From assembly GCA_004554075.1 (NCBI GenBank), contig SFOB01000112.1, forward strand, positions 1 through 7,358: 7,358 bases of DNA, in the 5' to 3' direction. The DNA comes from Treponema sp. (GTDB lineage Bacteria; Spirochaetota; Spirochaetia; Treponematales; Treponemataceae). Below are positions 1-6,543 of this stretch, one piece after another. Position 1 is the stretch's first letter; every line of letters begins with the position of its first letter. Position numbers and translations under genes: made by a program. Below the pieces are notes generated by a model. The model searched no databases, had not been told where the DNA came from, and saw nothing but the letters and a program-made list of their open reading frames with translations.

Positions 1-19
1 TAAACTCATATAATATAAT

Positions 20-2617
20 ATGTATATAAGTAAACACTACACATGCGAGGAGATTGACCAAAGACTTCTCCAAGGGTACTATGATGATGCTGTTGCAAAT
101 GGCTACACCGGTACCTTAAAAGAGTTTTGGGCAATGGTACTCTCCATCACTAATCTGGTGGAAAAAGAGCCTGGGTACGGTCTTTCTAAAAATGACTTTA
201 CCGATGAGCTTAAAGAAAAGCTAGACTCCATAGATGCTGGTGCTAAGTTGATTGAGAAGGTATCTCAGTTACAGAATGATGCAGGTTATCAGACTGCTCA
301 AGATGTAGAGGATGCTATAAATAATTTGATAGCTGGAGCTCCTGAAGCTCTTGATACTCTTAAGGAATTGGCTGAAGCATTGGCTGATAACCCCAACTTT
401 GCTACGGATATCACCAATAAGCTTACTGAACTTAGTTCAAAGCTTACTCAGGAAATAGCTGACCGGAAAGATTCCGATGTTAAGCTGAATGAGAAGGTAG
501 ATAACAATGAGGCAAAGTCTATTGCTGCTGACCAGGCTTTGGAAACTAAGCTTGACAGTACCAAATCAGAACTTACCCAGAAGATTGAGGATGTTAGTGC
601 AAACGTCACTGACAATGCAACCGAAATCAATAAGTTAACTCAGAAGCATACGGAGGACATTGCTGCTAACAAGGAATATGCTCGTACCTTGGTTGATACC
701 GAGAAAGACCGAGCTATGGCAGCAGAGAAATCAAATGCTGATGAGATATCTGCTCTTAAGAGTTTACATACCACTGACAAGGCTGAGTTGACTTCAGCTA
801 TTGCTAAAGAAACCTCAGAACGTAAAGCTAAAGAAATCCTACTGGAAAATGATTTAGCTACTGAGGTTCAGTCACGTAAGGATGGGGATGCTACAAATAA
901 AGCTTCTATCAATCAAGAGGTTGCTGACCGCAAAGCTGCAGATGCTGCCTTGGAGACCAAACTCCAGAATCAGATAGATGCTAATAATACCGAACTGTCA
1001 AATAAGCTGAATAAAGAAATCACTGACCGTCAGTTAGAAGCTTCAGAACTCCGTACTGGTTTAATCACTGAGACTTCAGAAAGAAAGACGGCTGACCAGA
1101 TATTGCAGCATTCAATTGACGATATAACCCAAAAGGTAGAGGACAATTCTGATTCTGCCAAAGAAGGTTTGGCTCAGGAGAAAGCTGCAAGGGAAGCTGC
1201 AGATGCTGCCTTAGAAGATAAAAAGGTAGACAAAGTTTCAGGTATGGGTTTGTCCCATAATGATTATACAGATGCAGAAAAGAATAAACTAGACGGCATT
1301 CAAGACGGTGCCAATTTAGTAACTAGGGTATCAGAGTTGCAAAATGACTCCGGCTTTGTTACTGAGGCAGACGTTAATCAAGCTATCAACGATTTGATTG
1401 GAGCTGCACCCGAAGCTTTGGACACTCTTAAGGAGTTGGCTGATGCTCTCGGTGATGACCCAGATTTTGCAGGTACCATCACTCGTAAAATAACTGCTCT
1501 TACTGAGCAGTTAAATGCAGAGAAAGCTGCAAGAGAATCGGCTGATACTTCGATTGACACTAAGATTAATCAGGAAATTGATAACCGACAGCAAGCTGAT
1601 GACCTGGTCAAGGGTAGGGTAGATGCAGAGATTACTAATCGTACTTCTGCAGACCAAGTACTTCAAGTTCAGATTACCGACTTTAAGACTACCCAAACTG
1701 CAACAAACTCCCAACTGTCCCAGGCAATTGAAAACCTGCGTACTCAGTCAGAGAGTAATATCAATGAGCTCCGTACTCTGGTTACTACTAATACGGGTAA
1801 CATTCAGAGAAACCTTGAACTTATCCAGGCTCAGATTACTCTGTGGGCAGAGTTTAAGACTTCAATCACTGAGTCTCTTACCACTGAAATTTCTGACAGG
1901 AAAGCTGCAGATGCTGCTCTCGATAAAAAGATTGACCAGTCAGTATCAGCGCTTAACAATAAGATTGAGGCTTTGAAGACTGACTCAGAGGAAATTATTG
2001 CTACTGAGAAGGCTGAACTTCAAGCTGCAGACCAGGAGTTGCAGAATCAGATTGACAATGCTAACAATGACATTGCCACTGAAACTGCTGCAAGGGAAGC
2101 CGGAGACACAGCTATTCAAGAAGCTTTAAATAAGGAAATATCTGATAGAGCAGCTGCAGTAAAATCTGTATCTGATAGCCTCACTAAGGAAATATCTGAT
2201 AGAGAAGCTGCAGATACTCAGTTGCAGACTAGCCTTAATACTGAAATCGCTGACCGAAAGAAGGCTGTTCAGGATGAGGCTACTGCAAGGAGTAATTCAG
2301 ATACCCAGCTTCAGAACAATATAGATACTGTAAGTGCTAGCTTAGCCGAAGAAACTACTCGGAGGAAGAATGCAGATACTACTCTTCAGGCAAATATCGA
2401 TGCTGAAGCCAATAGTCGTCAAACCAAGGACGAAGACCTTCAGAATCAGATTGATGCTTTGAAAACTAACCTTAACTATGAGCCTATCACTTCAGAAGAG
2501 GTAGATTCAATGGCTGAAAAGGTATTCGGTTCTACTTTTGACCCTGATGCTCCAGACAACCTGGTTATTATGAATGAGTCAGAAGTCAGTGAAACTTTCC
2601 AAGAGGTTTACAATTAA
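20..2617 (+). CDS. Phage tail-fibre shaft protein, coiled-coil repeats (865 aa)
   Basis: Probable long fibre or appendage protein of a phage virion, forming an extended trimeric shaft. Residues 1-48 form a distinct N-terminal segment (ISKHYTCEEIDQRL, then YTGTLKEFWAMVL) that probably anchors it to the tail. Residues 54-135 and 410-491 are two copies of a module seen in many tail fibres (GLSxNDxTD..K.KLD followed by APEALDTLKELA.AL). The rest, about 136-409 and 492-816, is a degenerate heptad-rich repeat of the type E(I/V)xDRKAADxxL, recurring many times, with almost no Cys, Trp or Pro, as expected for a coiled coil. The C-terminus (from about 821) carries ITSEEV and ends FQEVYN, resembling the end of the next gene's product. 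The ATG at 20 is the first in frame; a TAA at 1-3 may end an upstream gene. The fibre role follows from these modules; the exact virion position is inferred. Confidence 0.85.
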   Translation: MYISKHYTCEEIDQRLLQGYYDDAVANGYTGTLKEFWAMVLSITNLVEKEPGYGLSKNDFTDELKEKLDSIDAGAKLIEKVSQLQNDAGYQTAQDVEDAINNLIAGAPEALDTLKELAEALADNPNFATDITNKLTELSSKLTQEIADRKDSDVKLNEKVDNNEAKSIAADQALETKLDSTKSELTQKIEDVSANVTDNATEINKLTQKHTEDIAANKEYARTLVDTEKDRAMAAEKSNADEISALKSLHTTDKAELTSAIAKETSERKAKEILLENDLATEVQSRKDGDATNKASINQEVADRKAADAALETKLQNQIDANNTELSNKLNKEITDRQLEASELRTGLITETSERKTADQILQHSIDDITQKVEDNSDSAKEGLAQEKAAREAADAALEDKKVDKVSGMGLSHNDYTDAEKNKLDGIQDGANLVTRVSELQNDSGFVTEADVNQAINDLIGAAPEALDTLKELADALGDDPDFAGTITRKITALTEQLNAEKAARESADTSIDTKINQEIDNRQQADDLVKGRVDAEITNRTSADQVLQVQITDFKTTQTATNSQLSQAIENLRTQSESNINELRTLVTTNTGNIQRNLELIQAQITLWAEFKTSITESLTTEISDRKAADAALDKKIDQSVSALNNKIEALKTDSEEIIATEKAELQAADQELQNQIDNANNDIATETAAREAGDTAIQEALNKEISDRAAAVKSVSDSLTKEISDREAADTQLQTSLNTEIADRKKAVQDEATARSNSDTQLQNNIDTVSASLAEETTRRKNADTTLQANIDAEANSRQTKDEDLQNQIDALKTNLNYEPITSEEVDSMAEKVFGSTFDPDAPDNLVIMNESEVSETFQEVYN
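179..424 (+). repeat. Tail-fibre module, copy A (82 codons)
   Basis: Residues 54-135 of the shaft protein, from GLSKNDFTD to DITNKL. It aligns without gaps to the copy at 1247-1492 at about 51 of 82 identical residues by eye. The APEALDTLKELAEAL core is a recurrent element of phage tail fibres. It probably marks a folded node that starts a new coiled-coil stretch. Confidence 0.8.
1247..1492 (+). repeat. Tail-fibre module, copy B (82 codons)
   Basis: Residues 410-491 of the shaft protein, from GLSHNDYTD to TITRKI. It is the second copy of the module at 179-424 and has diverged at DNA level, so the duplication is not recent. Each copy precedes a run of DRKAADAAL-type coiled-coil repeats, so the gene looks like two shaft units joined in tandem. 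Confidence 0.8.
2131..2213 (+). repeat. Recent 54-nt (18-codon) repeat unit in the coiled coil
   Basis: The 20-mer TAAGGAAATATCTGATAGAG occurs at 2131-2150 and again at 2185-2204, exactly 54 nt apart. The match continues to 2159/2213 with one mismatch. It encodes K-EISDR-x-AA units 18 residues apart. This near-identity in an otherwise diverged repeat array points to recent duplication or conversion of one shaft unit. Confidence 0.75.
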
Positions 2618-2627
2618 CCTCTTGGAA
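2597..2627 (+). terminator. 12-bp hairpin spanning the stop codon, possible terminator
   Basis: TTCCAAGAGGTT (2597-2608) is a perfect inverted match to AACCTCTTGGAA (2616-2627) around a 7-nt loop. The TAA stop (2615-2617) sits at the loop/stem junction, so the last codons of the shaft gene form the 5' arm. The downstream sequence is only moderately T-rich (TTATCAGTTTAATA). It may be a weak or partial terminator setting expression ratios between the shaft and the downstream genes, or an RNA-stability hairpin. The fold is certain; the function is inferred. Confidence 0.5.
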
Positions 2628-2659
2628 TTATCAGTTTAATAAACTTAAAATAAAAAGAT

Positions 2660-3559
2660 ATGTCTAAATTTGCAAACCCTCAGACTCTGGAACGGCTGCT
2701 TACTTTGGTAAAAGGGTATGTAGATGAGAACGTCCTTAAAAAGATGGACTCATTTACTCTAGGAGAAGGCTTATCCTTAGAGAACGGTATTCTTACTGTA
2801 ACTCTGAGTACGGACTTGTTCAAAGTAGTAACTTCTCTACCAACTACTCCAGCTGCTTCAGACGCTAACAAGATTTTCATGGTCTTAGATAGCAGTAATC
2901 CTGACCCTGGCAATATCTACATCGAATACCTGTATACCGAACAAGGTTGGGAGGAAATAGGTAGACGACAAGTAGAAATGGATATGGAGCCTTACCTGAA
3001 GAAGGCTGAGCTTACTGCTACTGTAAGCAGCACTTTTTTCGCTATTCAAAAGGGCTCTGAACAGTTGGGAGTAATTGCATTCGGTTCAAATGACTTTATC
3101 TGTAGTCCTGGAGAAAAGAATTTGAACGTTTCATTAAGAGATGTTCTTTCTGCAACTGTTTCATCTGGTCTGTATAAGATTGCCTTAGATAAAAAAGGCA
3201 GAGTAACTGGGTATACTGCAGTCCAACTTTCTGATTTAACTGCTCTCGGGGTAGCTAAGGAAGCTGACTTGCAAACCACTAATCAGAACTTGGCAAAAGA
3301 GGTAAAAGACCGACAGGATGCTATCAAAGGAGTAGGTGATACTATCACTGCTACTAAGGAAACTTTGGAAGCAGCTGACCAAGCTTTAGGAGGTAGGATT
3401 GATACTGCTAATTCTAACCTGGAAACAGAACAAACCGCTAGAGAAAATGCTGATTCTGCATTAAATACTAGAACTACTGCATTGGAAAATGCACTAGCAC
3501 AGCGCCCAATTATTACCAGCGAAGAAGTTACAACTATCTTCAATGAAGTATATTCTTAA
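2660..3559 (+). CDS. Tail-fibre / fibre connector protein (299 aa)
   Basis: Probable structural protein of the same fibre. The N-terminus (residues 8-25, QTLERLLTLVKGYVDENV) resembles the N-terminus of the following 673-aa protein. Residues about 53-115 form a compact segment with LPTTPAASDANKIFMV, an EY.Y...GWEEIG strand pair and YLKK. Residues about 169-197 (LYKIALDKKGRVTGYTAV, then LSDLTALG) match a motif common in phage tail fibres just before the distal part. Residues about 203-282 are coiled coil with DRQ/ARENAD repeats like those of the shaft protein. The protein ends ITSEEVTTIFNEVYS, close to the shaft protein's end. It starts 42 nt after the shaft stop, behind an A-rich leader (AAAATAAAAAGAT) with no Shine-Dalgarno sequence. 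The exact position in the fibre is unknown. Confidence 0.75.
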   Translation: MSKFANPQTLERLLTLVKGYVDENVLKKMDSFTLGEGLSLENGILTVTLSTDLFKVVTSLPTTPAASDANKIFMVLDSSNPDPGNIYIEYLYTEQGWEEIGRRQVEMDMEPYLKKAELTATVSSTFFAIQKGSEQLGVIAFGSNDFICSPGEKNLNVSLRDVLSATVSSGLYKIALDKKGRVTGYTAVQLSDLTALGVAKEADLQTTNQNLAKEVKDRQDAIKGVGDTITATKETLEAADQALGGRIDTANSNLETEQTARENADSALNTRTTALENALAQRPIITSEEVTTIFNEVYS

Positions 3560-3580
3560 ACCCATTAAATAAATAACAAT

Positions 3581-5602
3581 ATGACAAAAATGGTAGACCA
3601 GGCTGCCCTGAAAACCTCTATGGCTCTGCAAAAGGGTTATATTGACCAAGGGGACCAAGCCAATGCAACTCGTATTCAGCAGTTGGAGAGTACTACCGCA
3701 CAACAAGGTAACGACATTGAGTCTCTTAAGGAATCAGTCGGAATCTTGGAGACCGGTTCTCCTTTCTATGTAGCTGCTTATGCTCAGGGTACCAATGACA
3801 GTGTACCTTTGTTCAGTCATGGTAATCCTGAAATCTGTAAGAAGTTTGACTTCTTCCTTCTCGACATCTCAGATAATGCTGGTGAGTACACTACTCCTGT
3901 AGGTAAGCTGATGAAGAACAACCTTCTTCGCTTTGCTAACGGCAGTTATGCTCCTACAGTGGGCATTACTCAGGCAATGCACGATGAGTGTATGACTCGG
4001 GCTATTTACACTAAAGATGCTGAAGGTAACTACACTGAAGCTTATGCTGCAGGAGCATTTGACCCTGATGCTCAGTGGGAAATAGACAAGGCTCTCATTG
4101 TAGGAGGACAAGAGCCTACAACTTTCTACAAGAAGGTAAGTGATGTTGAGTATCAGCCTGTATCTCATGTGCTTCGTCCTTGGGAAACTACTGAAACCAA
4201 ATATACCATCGGTATAGCTGCTGCTCAGGACCTGTACTTGCTCGACAATGTAAAGGGTACTTCCGGTCGATATTGGAAGGGAATCTTTACTGAGCCACTT
4301 ACCTGGGACGGAATTGACCTCAGGAAGTTTAAGGTAGCTCGTACTGCTATGGGACCCTGTCCTATGACTACAGTAGTAGAGGGCGGTGTAACCAAATCCC
4401 GTTGCTTCTTCTATCTGTACGAGGCTGCTCATGACAACTGCAAGCCTAGCCCAGGATTGATTCCTAACAATCCGTTCTACAACAAGGACCGCCATTATCC
4501 TCGTACTAGTGTTAAGCGGGTTGACAATATGAATTGGGCTCGAGCTAACAATGCAGATACTACCAAGAGCTATCCTTTTGCTGAGGGTGGTTGGTGGGTA
4601 ACTAATGCTCACATCATTGCTCTTGAACTGCTTGCAGAGACTCGTTACCTGCATCAGGCAAATCTTTTCGGTAGTGGAATCTCTTCTAACGACGGAACCA
4701 ATGCTACCAACTTCTACACTTCCGGTGGTGCTCGTCTCAGAGTAAAAGGTGATGAGGCTTGGCTCTACAAAACCTTTAAGGATGACTGTGCTCCTTATTA
4801 CTACAATGCTGAAAAGGGGGCAACCGACATGTCCAACCTGCTTAATAAGTACAAACCTAAGGAAGCTGCTATGGAATCTCAGCTTGCTGCTTCTATGGCT
4901 ACTGAATTGGGCATTGCTCCCACCGAAAGTGCAGATGTACTTAACACCTTCAAGTTTTACGGTGATACCTACTACTATATGAACGTTCCTGGCTTTGCCG
5001 GTCTCCAAGATGGAGATATGAACGTCAGAGTATACAAGGTACTCAAGTCAGACGTAGAAGGTTTCAATACTGCCGGCGAGGCTACTACCTTCGAGTTCGA
5101 GATTATCTATCGTATGTCGCTCTTCAATGGAGCAAACCTTTCGGGGGATACATGGGTATACAACGGCGGAGGCCTTGAGATGGTATATATCGGAACTAAT
5201 GGTTTTCCTGTACATGTATATCTTCAGCCTGACCAGAAGCAGTGGCATCATGATTCTTCTGATGATATGAAACCTATCGAAGAAACTTGGGACTTTGAGA
5301 AAACCTATCTCAAGGTTGGTGAGTCGGAAACTAGGGGAGATAGCTATACTCTTGAACGTATGTCTAATTCACCTGTACGTATCAAGAAAGCTTCGAACAT
5401 GTCTCAGGGAGAGAATTACTATATGGCGGACCGATACGTGGGGTTTAGCCCGAGATATCGCAAAAGGGCGATGTTTTATTTCCGTAGCAGTTCCGGCGAC
5501 AATCAATGTTCTGCTCGTACCATGGAAGTCATAGACATTTCTATGTATCCCGGTGTGGTCTACGAGGGTTCTTTCCAGGCTCTTATTGAGCCGCAGGCTT
5601 AA
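3581..5602 (+). CDS. DGR-diversified fibre-tip / receptor-binding protein (673 aa)
   Basis: Likely distal receptor-binding protein of the phage, with a hypervariable C-terminus. Residues 5-25 (VDQAALKTSMALQKGYIDQG) resemble the preceding protein's N-terminus. Residues about 26-57 are a short coiled coil, then globular sequence begins at SPFYVAAYAQG. The middle (NMNWAR at 317-322, GGWWVTNAHIIALELLAETRY from about 336, NLFGSGISSNDGTN from about 361) is Trp/Tyr/Gly-rich and consistent with the C-type-lectin-like fold of DGR targets. The last 60 residues contain FRSSSGDNQCSAR (634-646) and PGVVYEGSFQ (657-666), matching a second, gene-less VR copy downstream. The stop is followed within 10 nt by a strong hairpin, the usual DGR target arrangement. 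It starts 21 nt after the previous gene, behind an A-rich leader. The fold is inferred from pattern only; the VR assignment rests on the two-copy comparison. Confidence 0.8.
   Translation: MTKMVDQAALKTSMALQKGYIDQGDQANATRIQQLESTTAQQGNDIESLKESVGILETGSPFYVAAYAQGTNDSVPLFSHGNPEICKKFDFFLLDISDNAGEYTTPVGKLMKNNLLRFANGSYAPTVGITQAMHDECMTRAIYTKDAEGNYTEAYAAGAFDPDAQWEIDKALIVGGQEPTTFYKKVSDVEYQPVSHVLRPWETTETKYTIGIAAAQDLYLLDNVKGTSGRYWKGIFTEPLTWDGIDLRKFKVARTAMGPCPMTTVVEGGVTKSRCFFYLYEAAHDNCKPSPGLIPNNPFYNKDRHYPRTSVKRVDNMNWARANNADTTKSYPFAEGGWWVTNAHIIALELLAETRYLHQANLFGSGISSNDGTNATNFYTSGGARLRVKGDEAWLYKTFKDDCAPYYYNAEKGATDMSNLLNKYKPKEAAMESQLAASMATELGIAPTESADVLNTFKFYGDTYYYMNVPGFAGLQDGDMNVRVYKVLKSDVEGFNTAGEATTFEFEIIYRMSLFNGANLSGDTWVYNGGGLEMVYIGTNGFPVHVYLQPDQKQWHHDSSDDMKPIEETWDFEKTYLKVGESETRGDSYTLERMSNSPVRIKKASNMSQGENYYMADRYVGFSPRYRKRAMFYFRSSSGDNQCSARTMEVIDISMYPGVVYEGSFQALIEPQA
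5480..5577 (+). other. DGR variable region (VR1), in the target gene
   Basis: This is the C-terminal segment coding residues 634-666. It aligns gap-free with 5799-5896 at a constant offset of 319 nt, with about 67 of 98 bases identical. Invariant islands are TTCCGTAGCAG, TGTTCTGCTCGT, GGTGTGGTC and GGTTCT; between them whole codons differ. Shared positions are almost free of A, and about 12 of 31 mismatches have A in neither copy. Both facts fit adenine mutagenesis from a third sequence, the template. The variable stretch may extend 5' towards about 5430, where RYVGFSPRYRKR is also rich in receptor-type residues, but the copies are not clearly alignable there. Confidence 0.75.
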
Positions 5603-5605
5603 GCT

Positions 5606-5624
5606 AGTGCAACTCAGTGCAACT
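5606..5624 (+). repeat. Direct repeat of AGTGCAACT
   Basis: AGTGCAACT occurs at 5606-5614 and 5616-5624, separated by one base. Its inverse, AGTTGCACT, is at 5657-5665. The downstream arm can therefore pair with either upstream copy, giving two possible registers for the hairpin after the diversified gene. Confidence 0.85.
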
Positions 5625-5670
5625 GGCCGCTGGCTGCAAGCCGAATAAGCGGCATTAGTTGCACTGAGTT
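5611..5670 (+). promoter_or_regulatory. Nested hairpin/cruciform 3' of the variable region
   Basis: AACTCAGTGCAACT (5611-5624) pairs perfectly with AGTTGCACTGAGTT (5657-5670), 14 bp. Inside, GCCGCT (5626-5631) pairs with AGCGGC (5648-5653), and GGCT (5632-5635) with AGCC (5639-5642) around a GCA loop, with small bulges at 5643-5647 and 5654-5656. The structure begins 8 nt after the stop codon and about 33 nt after the conserved VR block. No T-run follows (ATATAATGAAATAAACG), which argues against a simple intrinsic terminator. DGR targets such as the Bordetella phage system use an inverted-repeat hairpin just 3' of the VR for efficient retrohoming, and this is the preferred reading. A transcription or RNA-stability role remains possible. 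Confidence 0.7.
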
Positions 5671-5786
5671 ATATAATGAAATAAACGAATTAACATAACC
5701 AAATCCATGAGGCTGTATACAAGTGCAGCATTTGGACTGTACCTCTGAAACTATACATTGGGGTTGAAATAAAGGTAGGCAATTGG

Positions 5787-5927
5787 ATGAAGTCTTTGTT
5801 CCGTAGCAGGTCCCACAACGCTGACTGTTCTGCTCGTCACCTGTCTGCCTCTGGCGATGTTCTGTCTGCGGGTGTGGTCCTCGGGGGTTCTTCCCATATT
5901 CCGGAGAGTTTATACTCAAACCAGTAG
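5787..5927 (+). pseudogene. Second, orphan DGR variable region (VR2)
   Basis: The core, 5799-5896, is a gap-free relative of the VR in the 673-aa gene. It encodes FRSRSHNADCSARHL, then AGVVLGGSS, against FRSSSGDNQCSAR and PGVVYEGSF. It lies outside any intact target gene: the frame is closed by TAA at 5691 upstream and TAG at 5925-5927 downstream. From the only ATG (5787) it would give 46 residues, consisting of almost nothing but the variable segment. AAAGGTAGG (5771-5779) could act as a ribosome site, so a tiny peptide is not excluded. It has only about 9 A in 98 bases, so it is not the A-rich template. Most likely it is the surviving 3' end of a decayed or duplicated target gene; it could also be a spare VR cassette. 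Confidence 0.7.
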
Positions 5928-5988
5928 ACTGTAACAACGCTTGTCTTCACACAGTAGTGGGGATAATATAAGACCAAGGGTACAGATT

Positions 5989-6117
5989 ATGAACTTAAAT
6001 TTATGGGGTACCTCAAAGTTCTTACCTATCGCTCATGCAGAGATTGTTAAGGACGGAGAATATATCTTCAAAGGTAGTACTAACAAACAAAGGTTTATAA
6101 ACTCTAAACAAGAATAA
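5989..6117 (+). CDS. Possible small protein of unknown function (42 aa)
   Basis: A short open frame starting MNLNLWGTSKFLPIAHAEIV and ending INSKQE. Its TAA (6115-6117) lies 2 nt before the ATG of the next gene, the tight spacing expected of a real gene in a phage operon. A weak purine-rich stretch (AAGACCAAGGG) precedes the start. The sequence is hydrophilic with no signal peptide, membrane segment or recognisable motif. The frame is also open upstream to about 5935 but offers no better ATG. It could instead be a translated leader for the following gene or a chance frame. Confidence 0.45.
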   Translation: MNLNLWGTSKFLPIAHAEIVKDGEYIFKGSTNKQRFINSKQE

Positions 6118-6119
6118 AA

Positions 6120-6533
6120 ATGAAAGAGCTCAACAAAATCGAAATCCCTGCATCTGTAGCTCAGGACTTTAACTTTGCCAACAGTGTATGGAAGAACGGT
6201 AAGCTGATGATTCAGCGTGGTACTGTAAGAGACGTATACTTCATCGGTCATGAGACTAAGACCATTACCGAAGTACAGAAAGGTTCGGAAGAGCCAGTTA
6301 CTCGCCAGGCAGTATTTGCCTTCCCTATCGAGGTTAAGAAACCGGCAACTTACGGGGATGTAGTGAATGCTGCTGAGAGACAGGCTTATGCCCTCTTCTC
6401 TGATGAGGCTGCAATTTCTTTCACTGCTTCACTTAGCCGTAAATATCGTGAGAACAATCAGGATGCACAGGTCATCGAGCATGACCAGTTCATTGCCTAT
6501 GTAAAGCAAGAGCTTGCACCAATATTCAAATAA
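6120..6533 (+). CDS. Hypothetical phage protein (137 aa)
   Basis: I do not recognise a family. Residues 1-75 alternate short strands (NKIEIPASVAQDF, KLMIQRGTVRDVYFIG, AVFAFPIEVKK), suggesting a small beta domain. Residues 76-137 look helical (YGDVVNAAERQAYALFSD, then an Ala/Ser/Arg-rich stretch and EHDQFIAYVKQELAPIFK). There is no Cys, signal peptide or membrane segment, and it is probably cytosolic or a small virion part. The start follows an A-rich leader (CAAGAATAAAA), and the gene sits 10 nt before the gp10-like gene, so the two are probably co-transcribed. Its place among tail genes suggests a structural or assembly role, but this is context only. Confidence 0.8.
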   Translation: MKELNKIEIPASVAQDFNFANSVWKNGKLMIQRGTVRDVYFIGHETKTITEVQKGSEEPVTRQAVFAFPIEVKKPATYGDVVNAAERQAYALFSDEAAISFTASLSRKYRENNQDAQVIEHDQFIAYVKQELAPIFK

Positions 6534-6543
6534 CTAAATCACT

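Larger units (their letters stand above)
5603..5988 (+). other. Non-coding stretch after the diversified gene
   Basis: 386 nt without a convincing intact gene. It holds a nested hairpin (5611-5670), then an AT-rich spacer, then a gene-less VR copy (5799-5896) inside a frame open from 5694 to its TAG at 5925-5927. The only ATG in that frame is at 5787. The last 60 nt carry no feature I can name. Open frames on the opposite strand here look like by-products of the GC-rich VR and hairpin. Confidence 0.7.

Noticed and set aside
1623..1976. Frame of 117 codons on the + strand inside the shaft gene.
   Set aside because: It is a Leu/Arg/Ser-rich out-of-frame reading of the coiled-coil repeats with no independent start context.
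3869..5008. Long open frame of 379 codons on the minus strand opposite the 673-aa gene.
   Set aside because: Its sequence is Ser/Val/Leu-rich without any domain, and it lies wholly antisense to a gene with clear coding character. It is a shadow of the codon bias of the + strand gene.
5659..5677. TTGCAC and TATAAT as a promoter after the hairpin.
   Set aside because: They are only 7 nt apart rather than about 17. TTGCAC is part of the hairpin arm, and Bacteroidota promoters use a different consensus.
5799..5896. The possibility that the downstream block is the DGR template repeat.
   Set aside because: It has only about 9 A in 98 bases, and most mismatches with the target do not have A on this side (about 4 of 31 do), the opposite of a template.
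5906..5917. Short GAGT-TTAT-ACTC hairpin after the orphan VR, as an equivalent of the VR1 hairpin.
   Set aside because: A 4-bp stem is expected by chance in AT-rich sequence and bears no resemblance to the structure at 5611-5670.
5614..5937. Minus-strand frame of 107 codons across the hairpin and the orphan VR.
   Set aside because: It is a low-complexity Gln/Ser/Cys mix with no motif. It is open because the VR copy and hairpin lack stops in that frame, and the VR homology is clearly read on the + strand.
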